A stretch of 59,273 nt of DNA from CAYNFH01 sp964396385 (GTDB lineage: Bacteria > Armatimonadota > Chthonomonadetes > Chthonomonadales > CAJBBX01): NCBI GenBank assembly GCA_964396385.1, contig CAYNFH010000010.1:1-59273 (forward strand), given 5' to 3'. This document shows positions 1-8,353 of the stretch, piece after piece. The first letter of the stretch is position 1, and each line of letters opens with the position of its first letter. The position numbers and the translations under genes are program-made. A model generated the notes under the pieces. That model saw only the letters and a list, made by a program, of their open reading frames with translations, had not been told where the DNA came from and ran no database searches.

Positions 1-1203
1 GTAACATCCCTCGGCATCGGCGTGGACCGGTTCTGGGAGAATATCCTGGCCGGCAAGTCAGGGGTCAGCCGCATCTCCAACTTCGACCCGAGCGGTTTCA
101 CCACGCAGATCGCGGCCGAGATCAAGGAGTGGGACCCGGAGCAGTTCGCCGAGCGCAAAGAGGCGCGGCGCATGGACCGCTTCGTGCAGTTCGCTGTTGG
201 GGCCACGCGAATGGCTCTGGAGGACTCCGGCCTCTGCATCACTCCCGAGAATGCGGAGCGGGTGGGCGTGCTCATCGGGAGCGGCATCGGCGGCATCCTC
301 ACTATCGAGCAGCAGTTCCACGTGCTCCTGGACAAGGGGCCGGATAGGCTGAGCCCGTTTCTCATTCCCATGCTCATCTCGGACATGGCGTCCGGGCAGG
401 TTTCCATCCTTACCGGCGCCAAAGGACCCAACACCACGGTGGTGACGGCCTGCGCGACGGGCACGCACGCCTTAGGCGACGCGTTCCACATGATCCGCCG
501 GGGTGACGCCGATGCCATGATTGCGGGTGGCGCCGAGGCGGCTATCTCCAAGCTGGGACTGGGCGGCTTCTGCGCGGCGCGGGCGCTCTCCACGAGGAAT
601 GACGAGCCGGAGCGCGCCAGCCGCCCGTTTGACGCGACGCGGGATGGGTTTGTTATGGGAGAGGGTGCTGGGGTCGTGATCCTGGAGTCCCTGGCTAGCG
701 CCCGAAGGCGGGGGGCGTCCATCTACGCGGAGCTCCTGGGCTACGGTCTCACCGGGGACGCGTACCACATCACCCAGCCCGCCCCGGAGGGCGAGGGCGC
801 GGCACGCGCCATGCGGCTGGCGCTGCGGAGCGCGGGGATCCGGCCGGACCGCGTGGACTACATCAACGCCCACGGCACTTCCACCATACCCAACGACCGC
901 CTGGAGACGGCCGCCATCAAGACGGTGTTCGGCGACGCGGCGCGAAAGGTTGCCATCAGTTCCACCAAGTCCATGACGGGACACCTGCTGGGAGCGGCCG
1001 GGGCGGTAGAGGCGGTGATCTGCTCGCTGGCCATACGCGACCAGGTAGCGCCGCCCACTATCAACTACTGCACGCCGGACCCGGAGTGCGACCTCGACTA
1101 CACGCCAAACCGTATGCGGCCGCTGGCTATCAGCACCGTTATGTCCAACTCATTCGGTTTTGGCGGCCACAACGCGACCATCATCCTGCGGAAGGTAGAG
1201 TGA
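1..1203 (+). CDS. fabF: 3-oxoacyl-ACP synthase II, 5'-truncated by window edge
   Basis: Beta-ketoacyl-ACP synthase of type II fatty-acid elongation; it condenses malonyl-ACP with acyl-ACP in the cytoplasm. The frame is open from base 1 and reads VTSLGIGVDRFWENILAG, which matches the family N-terminus after its first few residues. The true start is therefore outside the window and the GTG at 22 is internal. The thiolase-fold triad is visible: the catalytic Cys in VTACATGTHALG (codon 451-453), His in NAHGTSTIPND (codon 871-873) and His in MTGHLLGAAGA (codon 982-984). The glycine-rich end FGFGGHNATII is typical of FabF. About 400 residues are present, so only roughly ten should be missing. An acpP gene is usually upstream in this family, but that cannot be seen here. 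Confidence 0.96.
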   Translation, partial: VTSLGIGVDRFWENILAGKSGVSRISNFDPSGFTTQIAAEIKEWDPEQFAERKEARRMDRFVQFAVGATRMALEDSGLCITPENAERVGVLIGSGIGGILTIEQQFHVLLDKGPDRLSPFLIPMLISDMASGQVSILTGAKGPNTTVVTACATGTHALGDAFHMIRRGDADAMIAGGAEAAISKLGLGGFCAARALSTRNDEPERASRPFDATRDGFVMGEGAGVVILESLASARRRGASIYAELLGYGLTGDAYHITQPAPEGEGAARAMRLALRSAGIRPDRVDYINAHGTSTIPNDRLETAAIKTVFGDAARKVAISSTKSMTGHLLGAAGAVEAVICSLAIRDQVAPPTINYCTPDPECDLDYTPNRMRPLAISTVMSNSFGFGGHNATIILRKVE

Positions 1204-1276
1204 GTATGGGAGTATGGGTGTATGGGTGTATAGGTGAGCTTGCCCCCACACTCCCACACTCCCACACCCCCATACC
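1204..1276. repeat. Low-complexity intergenic hairpin (GTATGGG-word arms)
   Basis: Immediately after the fabF stop, the left arm repeats the word GTATGGG/GTGTATGG and the right arm repeats CCCACACT, ending CCCCCATAC. GTATGGG at 1204-1210 pairs with CCCATAC at 1269-1275. There is no T-run after it. It may end fabF transcription, but its construction matches the word-repeat hairpins found throughout the window. Confidence 0.75.
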
Positions 1277-1283
1277 TTGACCG

Positions 1284-2009
1284 ATGCCCGCCCGCGCGGT
1301 ACTGCCCGGCGTATCCTGGATCAAGCTGCCATGGACGAACGCGTGGATCCTCCATCACGGAGGCGAAGCCGTCCTGATCGATACGGGCACCTGCCGTGAC
1401 CGACAGCGCCTTCTGTCCGCGCTCAAATCCGTCCTCCCTAGCGGTTTCCGCTTGAGCTCCGTCCTGCTGACCCACGGCCACTGTGACCACTCAGGCAATG
1501 CCGCCTACCTCGGGGAGACCTTCGGGGCCCGGATTCACGCACACGCGCTGGAAGTACCCTATATCGCGACACCCAGGACCTACGTACCTCCCGGGCCGCG
1601 CCGGTTCAGCCTCAGTGGCCTGCTGTTTGGGGCGGGAGAGGTCCTGTTCCCGGTCAAGCGCAGGCCTGTAGACGCAGTAGTTGCCGACGGAGATACCGTG
1701 GAGAGCCCCATCGGACCGCTGCGCGTGCTGTTCACACCCGGCCACACGGCCGGCCACGTCTCGTATCTGCAGGAGAAGGAGGGGTGGCTCTTCTCCGGGG
1801 ACGCGCTTCTGACCATTGTGCCCTGGATCCGCCGCCGCGGCCTTTGCCTGCCGTTGCCGGTCTTCTCCATGGACCTGGCGGAGGGCCGCCGCTCCGCTAG
1901 GCGGATAGCGGAAATCGGCCCGTCCGCGCTCCTCGCCGGCCACGGAGCGCCCTGGATGGAAGATACGGCCTCGTCCATCCGCTCCTTCCTTGCCTGTGGG
2001 ACCCCCTGA
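1284..2009 (+). CDS. MBL-fold metallo-hydrolase
   Basis: A metallo-beta-lactamase-fold hydrolase of 241 residues, probably cytoplasmic. The dinuclear metal motif HGHCDH lies at residues 64-69. It is followed by the downstream His in TPGHTAGHVSYL and the Asp in FSGDALL, giving the usual order of zinc ligands. The family covers glyoxalase II, lactonases and other thioester or ester hydrolases, and nothing here fixes the substrate. It starts at an ATG 80 bases after fabF, separated from it by a hairpin, so co-transcription is uncertain. An assembly gap follows shortly after the stop codon. The fold assignment is firm; the substrate is unknown. Confidence 0.85.
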   Translation: MPARAVLPGVSWIKLPWTNAWILHHGGEAVLIDTGTCRDRQRLLSALKSVLPSGFRLSSVLLTHGHCDHSGNAAYLGETFGARIHAHALEVPYIATPRTYVPPGPRRFSLSGLLFGAGEVLFPVKRRPVDAVVADGDTVESPIGPLRVLFTPGHTAGHVSYLQEKEGWLFSGDALLTIVPWIRRRGLCLPLPVFSMDLAEGRRSARRIAEIGPSALLAGHGAPWMEDTASSIRSFLACGTP

Positions 2010-2013
2010 TCTC

Positions 2014-2143
2014 CTGGTAGGGGGAACTTTCATNNNNNNNNNNCCCACTCTGCCGTACACGATTGCGCAACGTCATGGCACCGTGAAGGTACTTCCGCGA
2101 TGTTGTAGGTTGTGACTGCGCTTGCGACAGTTCCCCCTGCCAG
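2014..2143. repeat. Inverted repeat with G-rich arms around an assembly gap
   Basis: CTGGTAGGGGGAACT at 2014-2028 is the inverse of AGTTCCCCCTGCCAG at 2129-2143 with one mismatch. Between the arms lie the ten Ns and about 85 bases of non-coding sequence. The arms belong to the same G/C-word class as the element inside the gene at 17841-19769. The gap in the middle of the element suggests that the repeat broke the assembly. Confidence 0.65.
2034..2043. other. Assembly gap (10 N)
   Basis: Ten undetermined bases. The real length is unknown, so spacing between the MBL gene and the following gene cannot be trusted. Confidence 0.99.
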
Positions 2144-2212
2144 GGGGTTAGGGGTAGGGGCCTGCATGTCATAATACGGGCGTAATTAAGGTCCACCGGG
2201 AGGGAACACAGG

Positions 2213-2947
2213 CTGGTAAGGTGCAAGAACTGCGGAACCGAGAACCTGGACTATTCCACTTACTGCCTGCACTGTGGGAGCTTCCTGGTACCGCAGCCGC
2301 CCCCGGTTCCGCCGCCCGCTCCTCCTCCGCGGCCGATGGCAGGACCGTTCCAGCCCTACGCCTGCCTGGTCTGCGCCTACATGCTGGGTCCGTACGACCT
2401 GGTGTGTGGCCGCTGCCGGGCGCCGCGTGGAATGGTTGTGGATCCCAACGCCGAGGTGCCGGGTACCTTCGCTCCAGTCGATTCCGTCCGTCCGCCCGCG
2501 CCGTGGGCCGCCCCGGACGGGCGGAATCGGGAGAAGCCTCCCCTGCCGCCTTCGCTCGAGCGTCGCTGGAACTGGGGCGCTTTCTGGCTGCCCTTTCTCT
2601 GGGGCCTCAACCATCACGCGTATCAGACGCTCATCGTCCTTATGTTTGCCGTGCTGAGCGGGATCGTCTCCACCGTCCTGCTCATCCGGCACCCGAATGT
2701 GCTGGCGGCGCCTCTGGTGACGCTGCTCGTTTTCTGGGTGGCCGGACTGCCGTTCTGTATATGGTTTGGTATGCGGGGCAACGGATGGGCGTGGCGATAC
2801 CGGGACTTCCAGAGCGTAGAACAGTTTGAGGTCGTGCAGAATATCTGGGCCGCGTGGGCCAAAATCACTTTCTGGCTTACCATTGCCACCGCGATAGCGG
2901 GTGCGGGTGGCGCGCTCTTGGGGTCAACGACCGACACTTTACACTGA
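2213..2947 (+). CDS. Double zinc-ribbon membrane protein (DUF2628-like)
   Basis: A predicted 244-residue membrane protein. The N-terminus is a zinc ribbon (CKNCG, then CLHCG), followed by a proline-rich linker, a second CxxC pair (CLVC and CGRC) and at least three hydrophobic segments in the C-terminal half (around LIVLMFAVLSGIV, LVTLLVFWVAGLP and TIATAIAGAGGALLG). The first ATG (2336) would cut off the first ribbon. The frame is open back to a TAA at 2183, and the only sensible initiator is CTG at 2213, eight bases after a strong GGGAGGG. That choice keeps the ribbon. The aromatic WLPFLWGL segment recalls DUF2628 proteins of unknown function. No substrate or partner can be assigned. Confidence 0.7.
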   Translation: MVRCKNCGTENLDYSTYCLHCGSFLVPQPPPVPPPAPPPRPMAGPFQPYACLVCAYMLGPYDLVCGRCRAPRGMVVDPNAEVPGTFAPVDSVRPPAPWAAPDGRNREKPPLPPSLERRWNWGAFWLPFLWGLNHHAYQTLIVLMFAVLSGIVSTVLLIRHPNVLAAPLVTLLVFWVAGLPFCIWFGMRGNGWAWRYRDFQSVEQFEVVQNIWAAWAKITFWLTIATAIAGAGGALLGSTTDTLH

Positions 2948-2982
2948 GCACGGGTAAACGAGCATGACAGACGCGGCGACGG

Positions 2983-3702
2983 ATGCGTAGTCCGGAGGCG
3001 CTTTCCGAGCTGGAGCAGCGGCTCGGCGTGGAGTTCCGCCAGCGTGAGCGGCTGGAACAGGCCCTGCGGCACCGGTCGGCTGTTCTGGACCGGCCGCGGG
3101 AGAGCAACGAGCGTATGGAGTTTCTGGGGGACTCCATTGTCGGCGTGGTTGTGTGCGAGTACCTCTATTCCCACTATCCCGACGCGAGTGAGGGCGACCT
3201 GGCCAAAGCCAAGGCCTACCTGGTTAGCGAGCCGACGCTCGCCGCCGCGGGACAGGCCCTTGGACTTGAGGAAGCCCTGGAGATGAGCGCGGGTGAGGAG
3301 GCGTCCGGCGGACGGGCGCGGCGCTCCATCGTTTCGGACGCCTTTGAGGCGGTCGTTGCCGCCGTCTTTCTGGACCGTGGCTTCGCGACGGCGCGCAAGA
3401 CAGTGCGCTCGGCTCTGGAGGCCGCGATGGAAGAGGTCATGCGCGACGAATACCAGCGCGACTTCAAATCGGTCCTCCAGGAGCGTCTTCAGGCGACTGA
3501 GCGCAAGACCCCACACTACCGCATCGTGGAAGAGATGGGCGCAGAGCACGACAAGACCTTTGTAGCGCACGCCATGAGCGGGCAGCGCGTCATCGGAGAA
3601 GGTACCGGCAGAAGCAAGAAGGAAGCGGAACAGGCCGCGGCCAAGGCGGCCCTGGAGGCTGTGGAAGCAGGCGGCGGGCAGCCGGCGGCTGCAGGAGACT
3701 AG
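2983..3702 (+). CDS. rnc: Ribonuclease III
   Basis: Double-strand-specific endoribonuclease that processes rRNA precursors and structured mRNAs. The 239 residues match the family. The signature ERMEFLGDS is at residues 43-51, and the second catalytic helix SDAFEAVVAAVFLD carries Asp119 and Glu122, which bind magnesium. A double-stranded-RNA-binding domain occupies about residues 158-230 and ends with KKEAEQAAAKAALE. There is no clear ribosome-binding site at the ATG. Instead an 8-codon ORF (ATG at 2964) ends on a TAG that overlaps the rnc start, so initiation could be coupled to it. mtnP follows 11 bases downstream. Confidence 0.95.
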   Translation: MRSPEALSELEQRLGVEFRQRERLEQALRHRSAVLDRPRESNERMEFLGDSIVGVVVCEYLYSHYPDASEGDLAKAKAYLVSEPTLAAAGQALGLEEALEMSAGEEASGGRARRSIVSDAFEAVVAAVFLDRGFATARKTVRSALEAAMEEVMRDEYQRDFKSVLQERLQATERKTPHYRIVEEMGAEHDKTFVAHAMSGQRVIGEGTGRSKKEAEQAAAKAALEAVEAGGGQPAAAGD

Positions 3703-3713
3703 CGGGGGGCGGC

Positions 3714-4520
3714 ATGGCGGAGAAGGCGCAGATCGGGGTCATTGGGGGAAGCGGGTTCTATAGCTTGCTGGACAACGTCCGTGAAGTTCCGGTGGAGACA
3801 CCCTACGGGCCGCCAAGCGACAGCATCTTCGTGGCCGAGTTGGAGGGCCGCGGCGTCGCCTTCGTGCCACGGCATGGCCGGCACCACTCTATCCCGCCGC
3901 ACCGCATAAACTACCGCGCCAATATCTGGGCGCTCCACTCGCTGGGTGTCCGCTACCTGATCAGCCCGTGCGCCGCCGGCAGCCTGCAGCCGCACGTGAA
4001 GCCTGAGCACTTCGTGGTGTGCGACCAGTACGTGGACCGCACCCGGGGGCGGGCGGACACGTTTTACGAGGGGCCCGAGGTGTACCACGTAAGCCCGGCC
4101 GAGCCTTACTGCCCGCATCTCCGGCGGCTCGCGATCGAAGTGACCCGGGAGCACGGCATCACTGTGCATGACCGCGGGACCGTGGTGGTCATCAACGGAC
4201 CGCGCTTCTCCACCAAGGCCGAGAGCAAGTGGTTCTCGGACCAGGGATGGGAGGTCATCAGCATGACCCAGTACCCGGAGGCCTACCTGGCGCTGGAGCT
4301 CGCGATGGCCGTGGTGAACATCTCACTGATCACGGACTATGACGCCGCCCTCTTCGCGCAAGGCGAGATCCAACCCGTGACCGCCGTCGAGGTGTTCGAG
4401 GTATTCGTGAAGAACTCGCACCGGATCAAAGAGGTAGTGCTGGACCTGGTGAAGCGGATACCGCTGGACCTGGACAGCCCCTGCCACCACGTGCTTGAGC
4501 ACGCGAAGGTCTCCCCATGA
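3714..4520 (+). CDS. mtnP: S-methyl-5'-thioadenosine phosphorylase
   Basis: Cleaves methylthioadenosine with phosphate to adenine and 5-methylthioribose 1-phosphate. The protein has 268 residues. It starts with the nucleoside phosphorylase phosphate loop IGVIGGSGFYSL and has FVPRHGRHHSIPPHRINYRA, the phosphate- and substrate-binding stretch typical of MTA phosphorylases. It also has SMTQYPEAYLA, the segment that discriminates 6-amino from 6-oxo purines. The stop codon overlaps the mtnA ATG by four bases, and apt overlaps mtnA in turn. The three products therefore take MTA to methylthioribulose 1-phosphate and AMP. Purine nucleoside phosphorylase is the main alternative, but the mtnA neighbour argues against it. 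Confidence 0.92.
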   Translation: MAEKAQIGVIGGSGFYSLLDNVREVPVETPYGPPSDSIFVAELEGRGVAFVPRHGRHHSIPPHRINYRANIWALHSLGVRYLISPCAAGSLQPHVKPEHFVVCDQYVDRTRGRADTFYEGPEVYHVSPAEPYCPHLRRLAIEVTREHGITVHDRGTVVVINGPRFSTKAESKWFSDQGWEVISMTQYPEAYLALELAMAVVNISLITDYDAALFAQGEIQPVTAVEVFEVFVKNSHRIKEVVLDLVKRIPLDLDSPCHHVLEHAKVSP

Positions 4521-5581
4521 AGGACCGCAGCGACATAGAGACCGTCGGCTGGACCGGCGAGGCGGTCCGGCTCATCGACCAGACGATCCTGCCGGAGCGG
4601 CTGGAGTACGTAGAGCTGTTCGATTGGCGGCAGGTGGTCGACGCCATCCGGACCATGGTGGTGCGCGGAGCCCCCGCCATCGGATGCGCGGCCGGTCTGG
4701 GCATGGCCCTGGCCGCTCGGCAGACGGCGCACTCCGAGCCGGAGCGGTTTGAGGAGAGGATGTGTGAGGTAGCGGAGCGCTTCCGCCAGGCGCGGCCGAC
4801 TGCCGTAAACCTCTCCTGGGCAGTGGACCGGCTGATGCGCGTGATGGAACGGTCATCCGGCAATCCCTCGGAACGGGCGGATCGGATGGTGCGGGAAGCC
4901 GCAGGCATGCTGCAAGAGGATCTGGAGGCCAACCGCGCGCTGGGCCGGTATGGAGCGCGGCTCCTCCCGGCGCAGGGGACGGTGCTGACCCACTGCAATG
5001 CCGGGGCGCTCTGCGCTGCCGGCTATGGCACCGCGCTGGGCGTGATACGGGCAGCGGTGGAGGCCGGCAAGCAGATCCGCGTGCTGGCCGATGAGACCCG
5101 CCCCAGGCTGCAGGGGATGAAGCTGACGGCCTGGGAGCTGCACCAGGACGGTATCCCTGTAAGCATTATCGCGGACAACATGGCGGCGGTGATGATGCGG
5201 GACGGGACGGTCGACTGTGTCGTTGTCGGGGCGGACCGGATCGCTGCGAACGGCGACGCCGCCAACAAGATCGGCACCTACGGCCTCGCGGTCCTGGCGT
5301 GCTACCATGAAGTCCCATTCTACGTGGCCGCGCCGTTCTCTACAGTAGACCTATCGTTGGAGCACGGCGGGCTCATCCCCATCGAGGAGCGGGACACGAT
5401 GGAGATGACGCACGTCGGCACGCAGCGGATCGCCCCGGAAGGGGTTCCCGTACTGAATCCCGCTTTCGACGTGACCCCCCACCACCTCATCGCGGCGATT
5501 ATTACCGAACGTGGGGTAGTCTATCCCCCGTACGGGGAGAACCTGTTACGGTTGGCCAAAGAGGTGAGCAGTGAGCGGTGA
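4517..5581 (+). CDS. mtnA: Methylthioribose-1-phosphate isomerase
   Basis: Second enzyme of methionine salvage; it converts methylthioribose 1-phosphate to methylthioribulose 1-phosphate. The 354 residues have the eIF2B-like Rossmann fold. Signatures are the RGAPAIG loop (residues 50-56), the catalytic Cys160 in THCNAGALCAAGYGTA, DETRPRLQGMKLTAWEL (residues 192-208) and Asp240 in VVVGADRIAANGD. It is translated from an ATG that overlaps the mtnP stop. Later salvage genes (mtnB, mtnC, mtnD) are not in the window. Related ribose-1,5-bisphosphate isomerases share the fold, but adjacency to mtnP decides the call. Confidence 0.94.
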   Translation: MKDRSDIETVGWTGEAVRLIDQTILPERLEYVELFDWRQVVDAIRTMVVRGAPAIGCAAGLGMALAARQTAHSEPERFEERMCEVAERFRQARPTAVNLSWAVDRLMRVMERSSGNPSERADRMVREAAGMLQEDLEANRALGRYGARLLPAQGTVLTHCNAGALCAAGYGTALGVIRAAVEAGKQIRVLADETRPRLQGMKLTAWELHQDGIPVSIIADNMAAVMMRDGTVDCVVVGADRIAANGDAANKIGTYGLAVLACYHEVPFYVAAPFSTVDLSLEHGGLIPIEERDTMEMTHVGTQRIAPEGVPVLNPAFDVTPHHLIAAIITERGVVYPPYGENLLRLAKEVSSER

Positions 5582-6098
5582 ACTGAAGGCGGAGCGGTTG
5601 GTGCGGGACGTACCGGACTTTCCCAAGCCAGGCATCGTATTCAAGGACATCACGCCGGTGCTCGCAGACGCCGAAGCCCTGCGGGAAGTCGTAGACAGAA
5701 TGGTTGAGCACGGCCGCACGCTTGCGCCGGACCTGGTCGTGGGTATTGAGTCGCGGGGCTTCATCTTCGGCGTGCCCGTAGCACTGGCGCTGGGCGTCGG
5801 CTTCGCTCCGATCCGGAAGCTCGGGAAGCTTCCATACGACCGGGTTGCGGAGGAGTACGCACTGGAGTACGGCACCAACACGGTGGAGATGCACTCGGAC
5901 AGCGTACATCAGGGGCAGCGCGTCCTGATCATCGACGATCTGCTGGCTACTGGAGGGACGGCCGCCGCCGCCGCAAGGCTGGTGGAGCGGTTGGGAGGCG
6001 TGGTGGCCGGCTTCTCATTTGTCATTGAGCTGGCGTTTCTGCCCGGCCGAAAGGCGCTACAGGGGTACGACGTCCGGGCGCTTATACAGTACGGCTAG
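5571..6098 (+). CDS. apt: Adenine phosphoribosyltransferase
   Basis: Joins adenine to PRPP to form AMP. It is 175 residues long, the usual size for this enzyme. The start region (LVRDVPDFPKPGIVFKDITP) and the PRPP-binding motif VLIIDDLLATGGT (residues 118-130) are diagnostic. The GTG start lies inside the end of mtnA (11-base overlap), preceded by GAGGTGAGCA from the mtnA tail. Its location directly after mtnP-mtnA implies that it recovers the adenine released by MtnP. No frameshift or missing residue is seen. Confidence 0.95.
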   Translation: MSGELKAERLVRDVPDFPKPGIVFKDITPVLADAEALREVVDRMVEHGRTLAPDLVVGIESRGFIFGVPVALALGVGFAPIRKLGKLPYDRVAEEYALEYGTNTVEMHSDSVHQGQRVLIIDDLLATGGTAAAAARLVERLGGVVAGFSFVIELAFLPGRKALQGYDVRALIQYG

Positions 6099-6180
6099 AC
6101 GAATTCCAGGCGCAGGAAACGGTTCCTGGGCCGTGGAAAGGTGCCGCAACGTAACATTCGTCATGAAGGGGAGGTTCGTT

Positions 6181-6909
6181 ATGCCCGTGGTTGCAATCAG
6201 CGTGGACTGTGAGTCCGCGCACATCGGGAAGTGCTACTCCAAAGAGCTGATCCACGTCGGTGAAGAGCACACCATCCCCCTGACCTGGTTGTTATTCCTC
6301 TCTGAGAAAGACCCCACCTCCAATATTGACCTCTACTACAATGAGTTCTTTCACCGGATTCCCTCCTGGCACGAGATCGGGCTGCTGCTGAGCTTTGAGA
6401 ACAGTCTGGGCTACATGTCCGATCCCAAGGACCGGGGGGACTTAATCCGGATCGGCAAAGATACGATCAAGTCGCGCCACATCAAGCCGACGAGCTGCCG
6501 CGCCCACCGGGCCGACCTGCAGCCTACGGACTTGCGAGCGCTGGAGGATATAGGCATCCTGGTAGATGCCACGGCTAGTCCTGGCGGGAGCGCCAAGAGC
6601 GGCGTCGCCTGGCCGGACGGCCCCACGGATCCGTACCATCCCTCGTATGAACATCTAAGTGAGGGAGGAAATGCACGCCTGCTCGAGGCGCCACTCACCT
6701 GCTTCCAGGGCATCTCGGGGTACCTGGACTTTGGGTGGGAACGGATCCAACCGCTTCTCGACGCGAGCCTGGCCAAGAACCAGGTGACTAACCTTGCCCT
6801 GAGCGACCACGTGGACAACGCAAAGACCCTGGCTCGCACTATCGCCTACTGCCGGGAGAAAGGCGCCCGGTTCGTTACCCTCACTCAGCTCGCGTCGGAG
6901 ATGAGATAA
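6181..6909 (+). CDS. Polysaccharide deacetylase-like (NodB-homology) protein
   Basis: A 242-residue protein with the outline of the carbohydrate-esterase-4 barrel. It has an acidic pair after the first strand (SVDCES, residues 7-12), a His in PSWHEIG (residue 64) where the metal-binding His motif sits, CRAHRADL around residue 106, and DHVDN near the end. The canonical TFDDG and HxxxH motifs are altered, so catalysis and substrate are uncertain. The start at 6181 is chosen because AAGGGGAGG ends six bases before it; an in-frame ATG at 6163 overlaps that site. It follows apt by 82 bases and may be a separate unit. No signal peptide is visible. Confidence 0.6.
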   Translation: MPVVAISVDCESAHIGKCYSKELIHVGEEHTIPLTWLLFLSEKDPTSNIDLYYNEFFHRIPSWHEIGLLLSFENSLGYMSDPKDRGDLIRIGKDTIKSRHIKPTSCRAHRADLQPTDLRALEDIGILVDATASPGGSAKSGVAWPDGPTDPYHPSYEHLSEGGNARLLEAPLTCFQGISGYLDFGWERIQPLLDASLAKNQVTNLALSDHVDNAKTLARTIAYCREKGARFVTLTQLASEMR

Positions 6910-6927
6910 GTCGAGCGCGGCACTCAG

Positions 6928-7070
6928 TCATCCCGAGCATTGCGAGGGATCTGCTGTTCCGCGGCAGATTGCACACAGATGCCGTAAAGCAGATTCCTCC
7001 CCAGGGCCCGGCCCTCGCCGCTGTCCGCTTTCGCGGCCAAGACGCGGCTCACCTGTGCTCGGAATGACAG
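6928..7070. repeat. Intergenic hairpin of the TCATCCCGAGC/GAGGGATCTGCT family
   Basis: The left arm starts GTCATCCCGAGC and contains GAGGGATCTGCTG. The right arm contains AAAGCAGATTCCTCC and ends GCTCGGAATGACAG. The arms are imperfect inverses enclosing further partial repeats. A full copy recurs at 34571-34692 and a half copy at 44009-44040. It fills the gap between the deacetylase gene and ygfZ. Confidence 0.75.
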
Positions 7071-7106
7071 CCTGCTCAGTCCGCGGCCTCAGACTGGATA
7101 AGTATC

Positions 7107-8141
7107 ATGCGTCGTACCGTGCTATACAACGTCCAACGGGACCGGGGGGCCAGCTTCACCGATGCTGGTGAGTGGGAGCTGGCGGTGGAGTACGAGGACT
7201 GCCTTGTTGAGCACAAGGCGGTCCGCGAGGACGTGGGCCTGGTGGACCGCTGTGCCCGTGCTCGACTGGCCGTTACGGGCAAGGACCGCTTCAAGTGGCT
7301 CCAGGGGATGATCTCCAACGATGTCACCCGGCTCGAGTCAGGGGCACCGTCCGTCTGCGCGTGCGTCCTTAACTCCACGGGCCATGTACTTGCGGACGTT
7401 ACTGTCGTAAACCGACCGGACAGTTTGCTGTTGGATATGGCGTGGGAGAATGGCCGCAAGGTCTACGAGATCCTCCAGCAGTTTATCATCACGGAGGACG
7501 TTGAAATCGTCGACCAGAGCGACGGGTTGGCCTGCATCTCGCTCCAGGGGCCCACGGCGACGGAAGCATGGGTGCGGCAGCGGGTGGCCGAGTCGGCGAC
7601 GGTGAGCCCGGCCGACTACACCGGCGAAGGCGGGTTCGACCTTTACGTCAAGGCGGACCAGGCTGCGGATCTCTGGACGCGCCTCGTCGATTCGGGCATA
7701 CAGCCGGTAGGCGAATCCGCAGTCGATGCGCTCAGAATCGAGGCGGGAATTCCGGTCTACGGGAAGGATATGGACGAGACCACCATCCCGCTGGAGTGCA
7801 ATCTGGGCGAGACCCACGTGAGTGAGAACAAGGGCTGTTACGTGGGCCAGGAGATCATCGCGCGCATCAGCTCACGCGGCCACACCAACCGGGCACTCAC
7901 GGGCTTCTTCGTGGAGCACGCGGAGCTGCCGGAGCGCGGGGACAAGATCTACCCCGTCGATGGGGATGCCACCCGGGAGGTGGGGTGGATCACCAGCGCT
8001 ACCCACTCCCCTTCGCTCAAGCGCTCCATCGCATTGGGCTACCTACGACACGAATACCGGGAGCCGGGCACGGTGCTCCGCACGGGCACGCCGGAGACCC
8101 TGACTGTCGCGGCGCTGCCGTTTGTCCCTCGCCATGCGTGA
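7107..8141 (+). CDS. ygfZ: YgfZ/GcvT-fold folate-binding protein
   Basis: A 344-residue protein of the aminomethyltransferase fold. Family members help assemble or repair Fe-S clusters in a tetrahydrofolate-dependent way. The YgfZ signature KGCYVGQE is at residues 242-249. The N-terminal half has the GcvT-like run GKDRFKWLQGMISNDV (residues 58-73), and the C-terminal part is a beta-barrel (RALTGFFVE... GWITSATHSPSL). Glycine-cleavage T-proteins are the main alternative, but they lack the Cys signature and none of gcvH or gcvP is nearby. The GTG overlapping its stop would start the truncated transporter reading frame at 8138. Confidence 0.88.
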   Translation: MRRTVLYNVQRDRGASFTDAGEWELAVEYEDCLVEHKAVREDVGLVDRCARARLAVTGKDRFKWLQGMISNDVTRLESGAPSVCACVLNSTGHVLADVTVVNRPDSLLLDMAWENGRKVYEILQQFIITEDVEIVDQSDGLACISLQGPTATEAWVRQRVAESATVSPADYTGEGGFDLYVKADQAADLWTRLVDSGIQPVGESAVDALRIEAGIPVYGKDMDETTIPLECNLGETHVSENKGCYVGQEIIARISSRGHTNRALTGFFVEHAELPERGDKIYPVDGDATREVGWITSATHSPSLKRSIALGYLRHEYREPGTVLRTGTPETLTVAALPFVPRHA

Positions 8142-8353
8142 GCGAGGAGTTCCTCACACCCTCTGCCACCGCCGATTCCACTGGTCCTCCTGCCGTCTCC
8201 GCCCGCGATGCCGGCCCGCTGGCGCTGATCAACCTGCTCTGGGCCGGCTCCGCGGTTGCCGTGAAGACGGTGGTCGGCTTGCCCGGCTTTGTGGTCTGCT
8301 GTCTGTGGTCCATATGCCGGAGCGGTTGCTGTTCCGACGAAACAGTAGTATAA
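8138..8353 (+). pseudogene. Remnant of an EamA/DMT-family transporter N-terminus
   Basis: A 71-codon frame begins at a GTG overlapping the ygfZ stop. It contains AGPLALINLLWAGSAVAVKTV, cited here as GPLALINLLWAGSAVAVKTV, which resembles the first membrane helix of EamA/DMT drug-metabolite exporters. After about 45 residues the resemblance is lost and the frame closes. A functional DMT protein needs about ten helices, so this looks like the leftover 5' end of a gene whose body was deleted before sbcD. The assignment rests on one helix and is tentative. The rest of 8142-8325 shows nothing else. Confidence 0.4.

Noticed and set aside
58..468. Long antisense ORFs over fabF, and equivalent long antisense frames across most genes (for example 8856-9533, 19749-21566, 33894-35591 and 41465-43993)
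   Set aside because: High GC content leaves the opposite strand open. The translations are Arg/Ala/Pro/His-rich without motifs, while the sense strand encodes recognised enzymes.
2014..2143. Transposon end or MITE around the N-gap
   Set aside because: No transposase and no target-site duplication can be seen. The arms match the G/C-word repeats instead.
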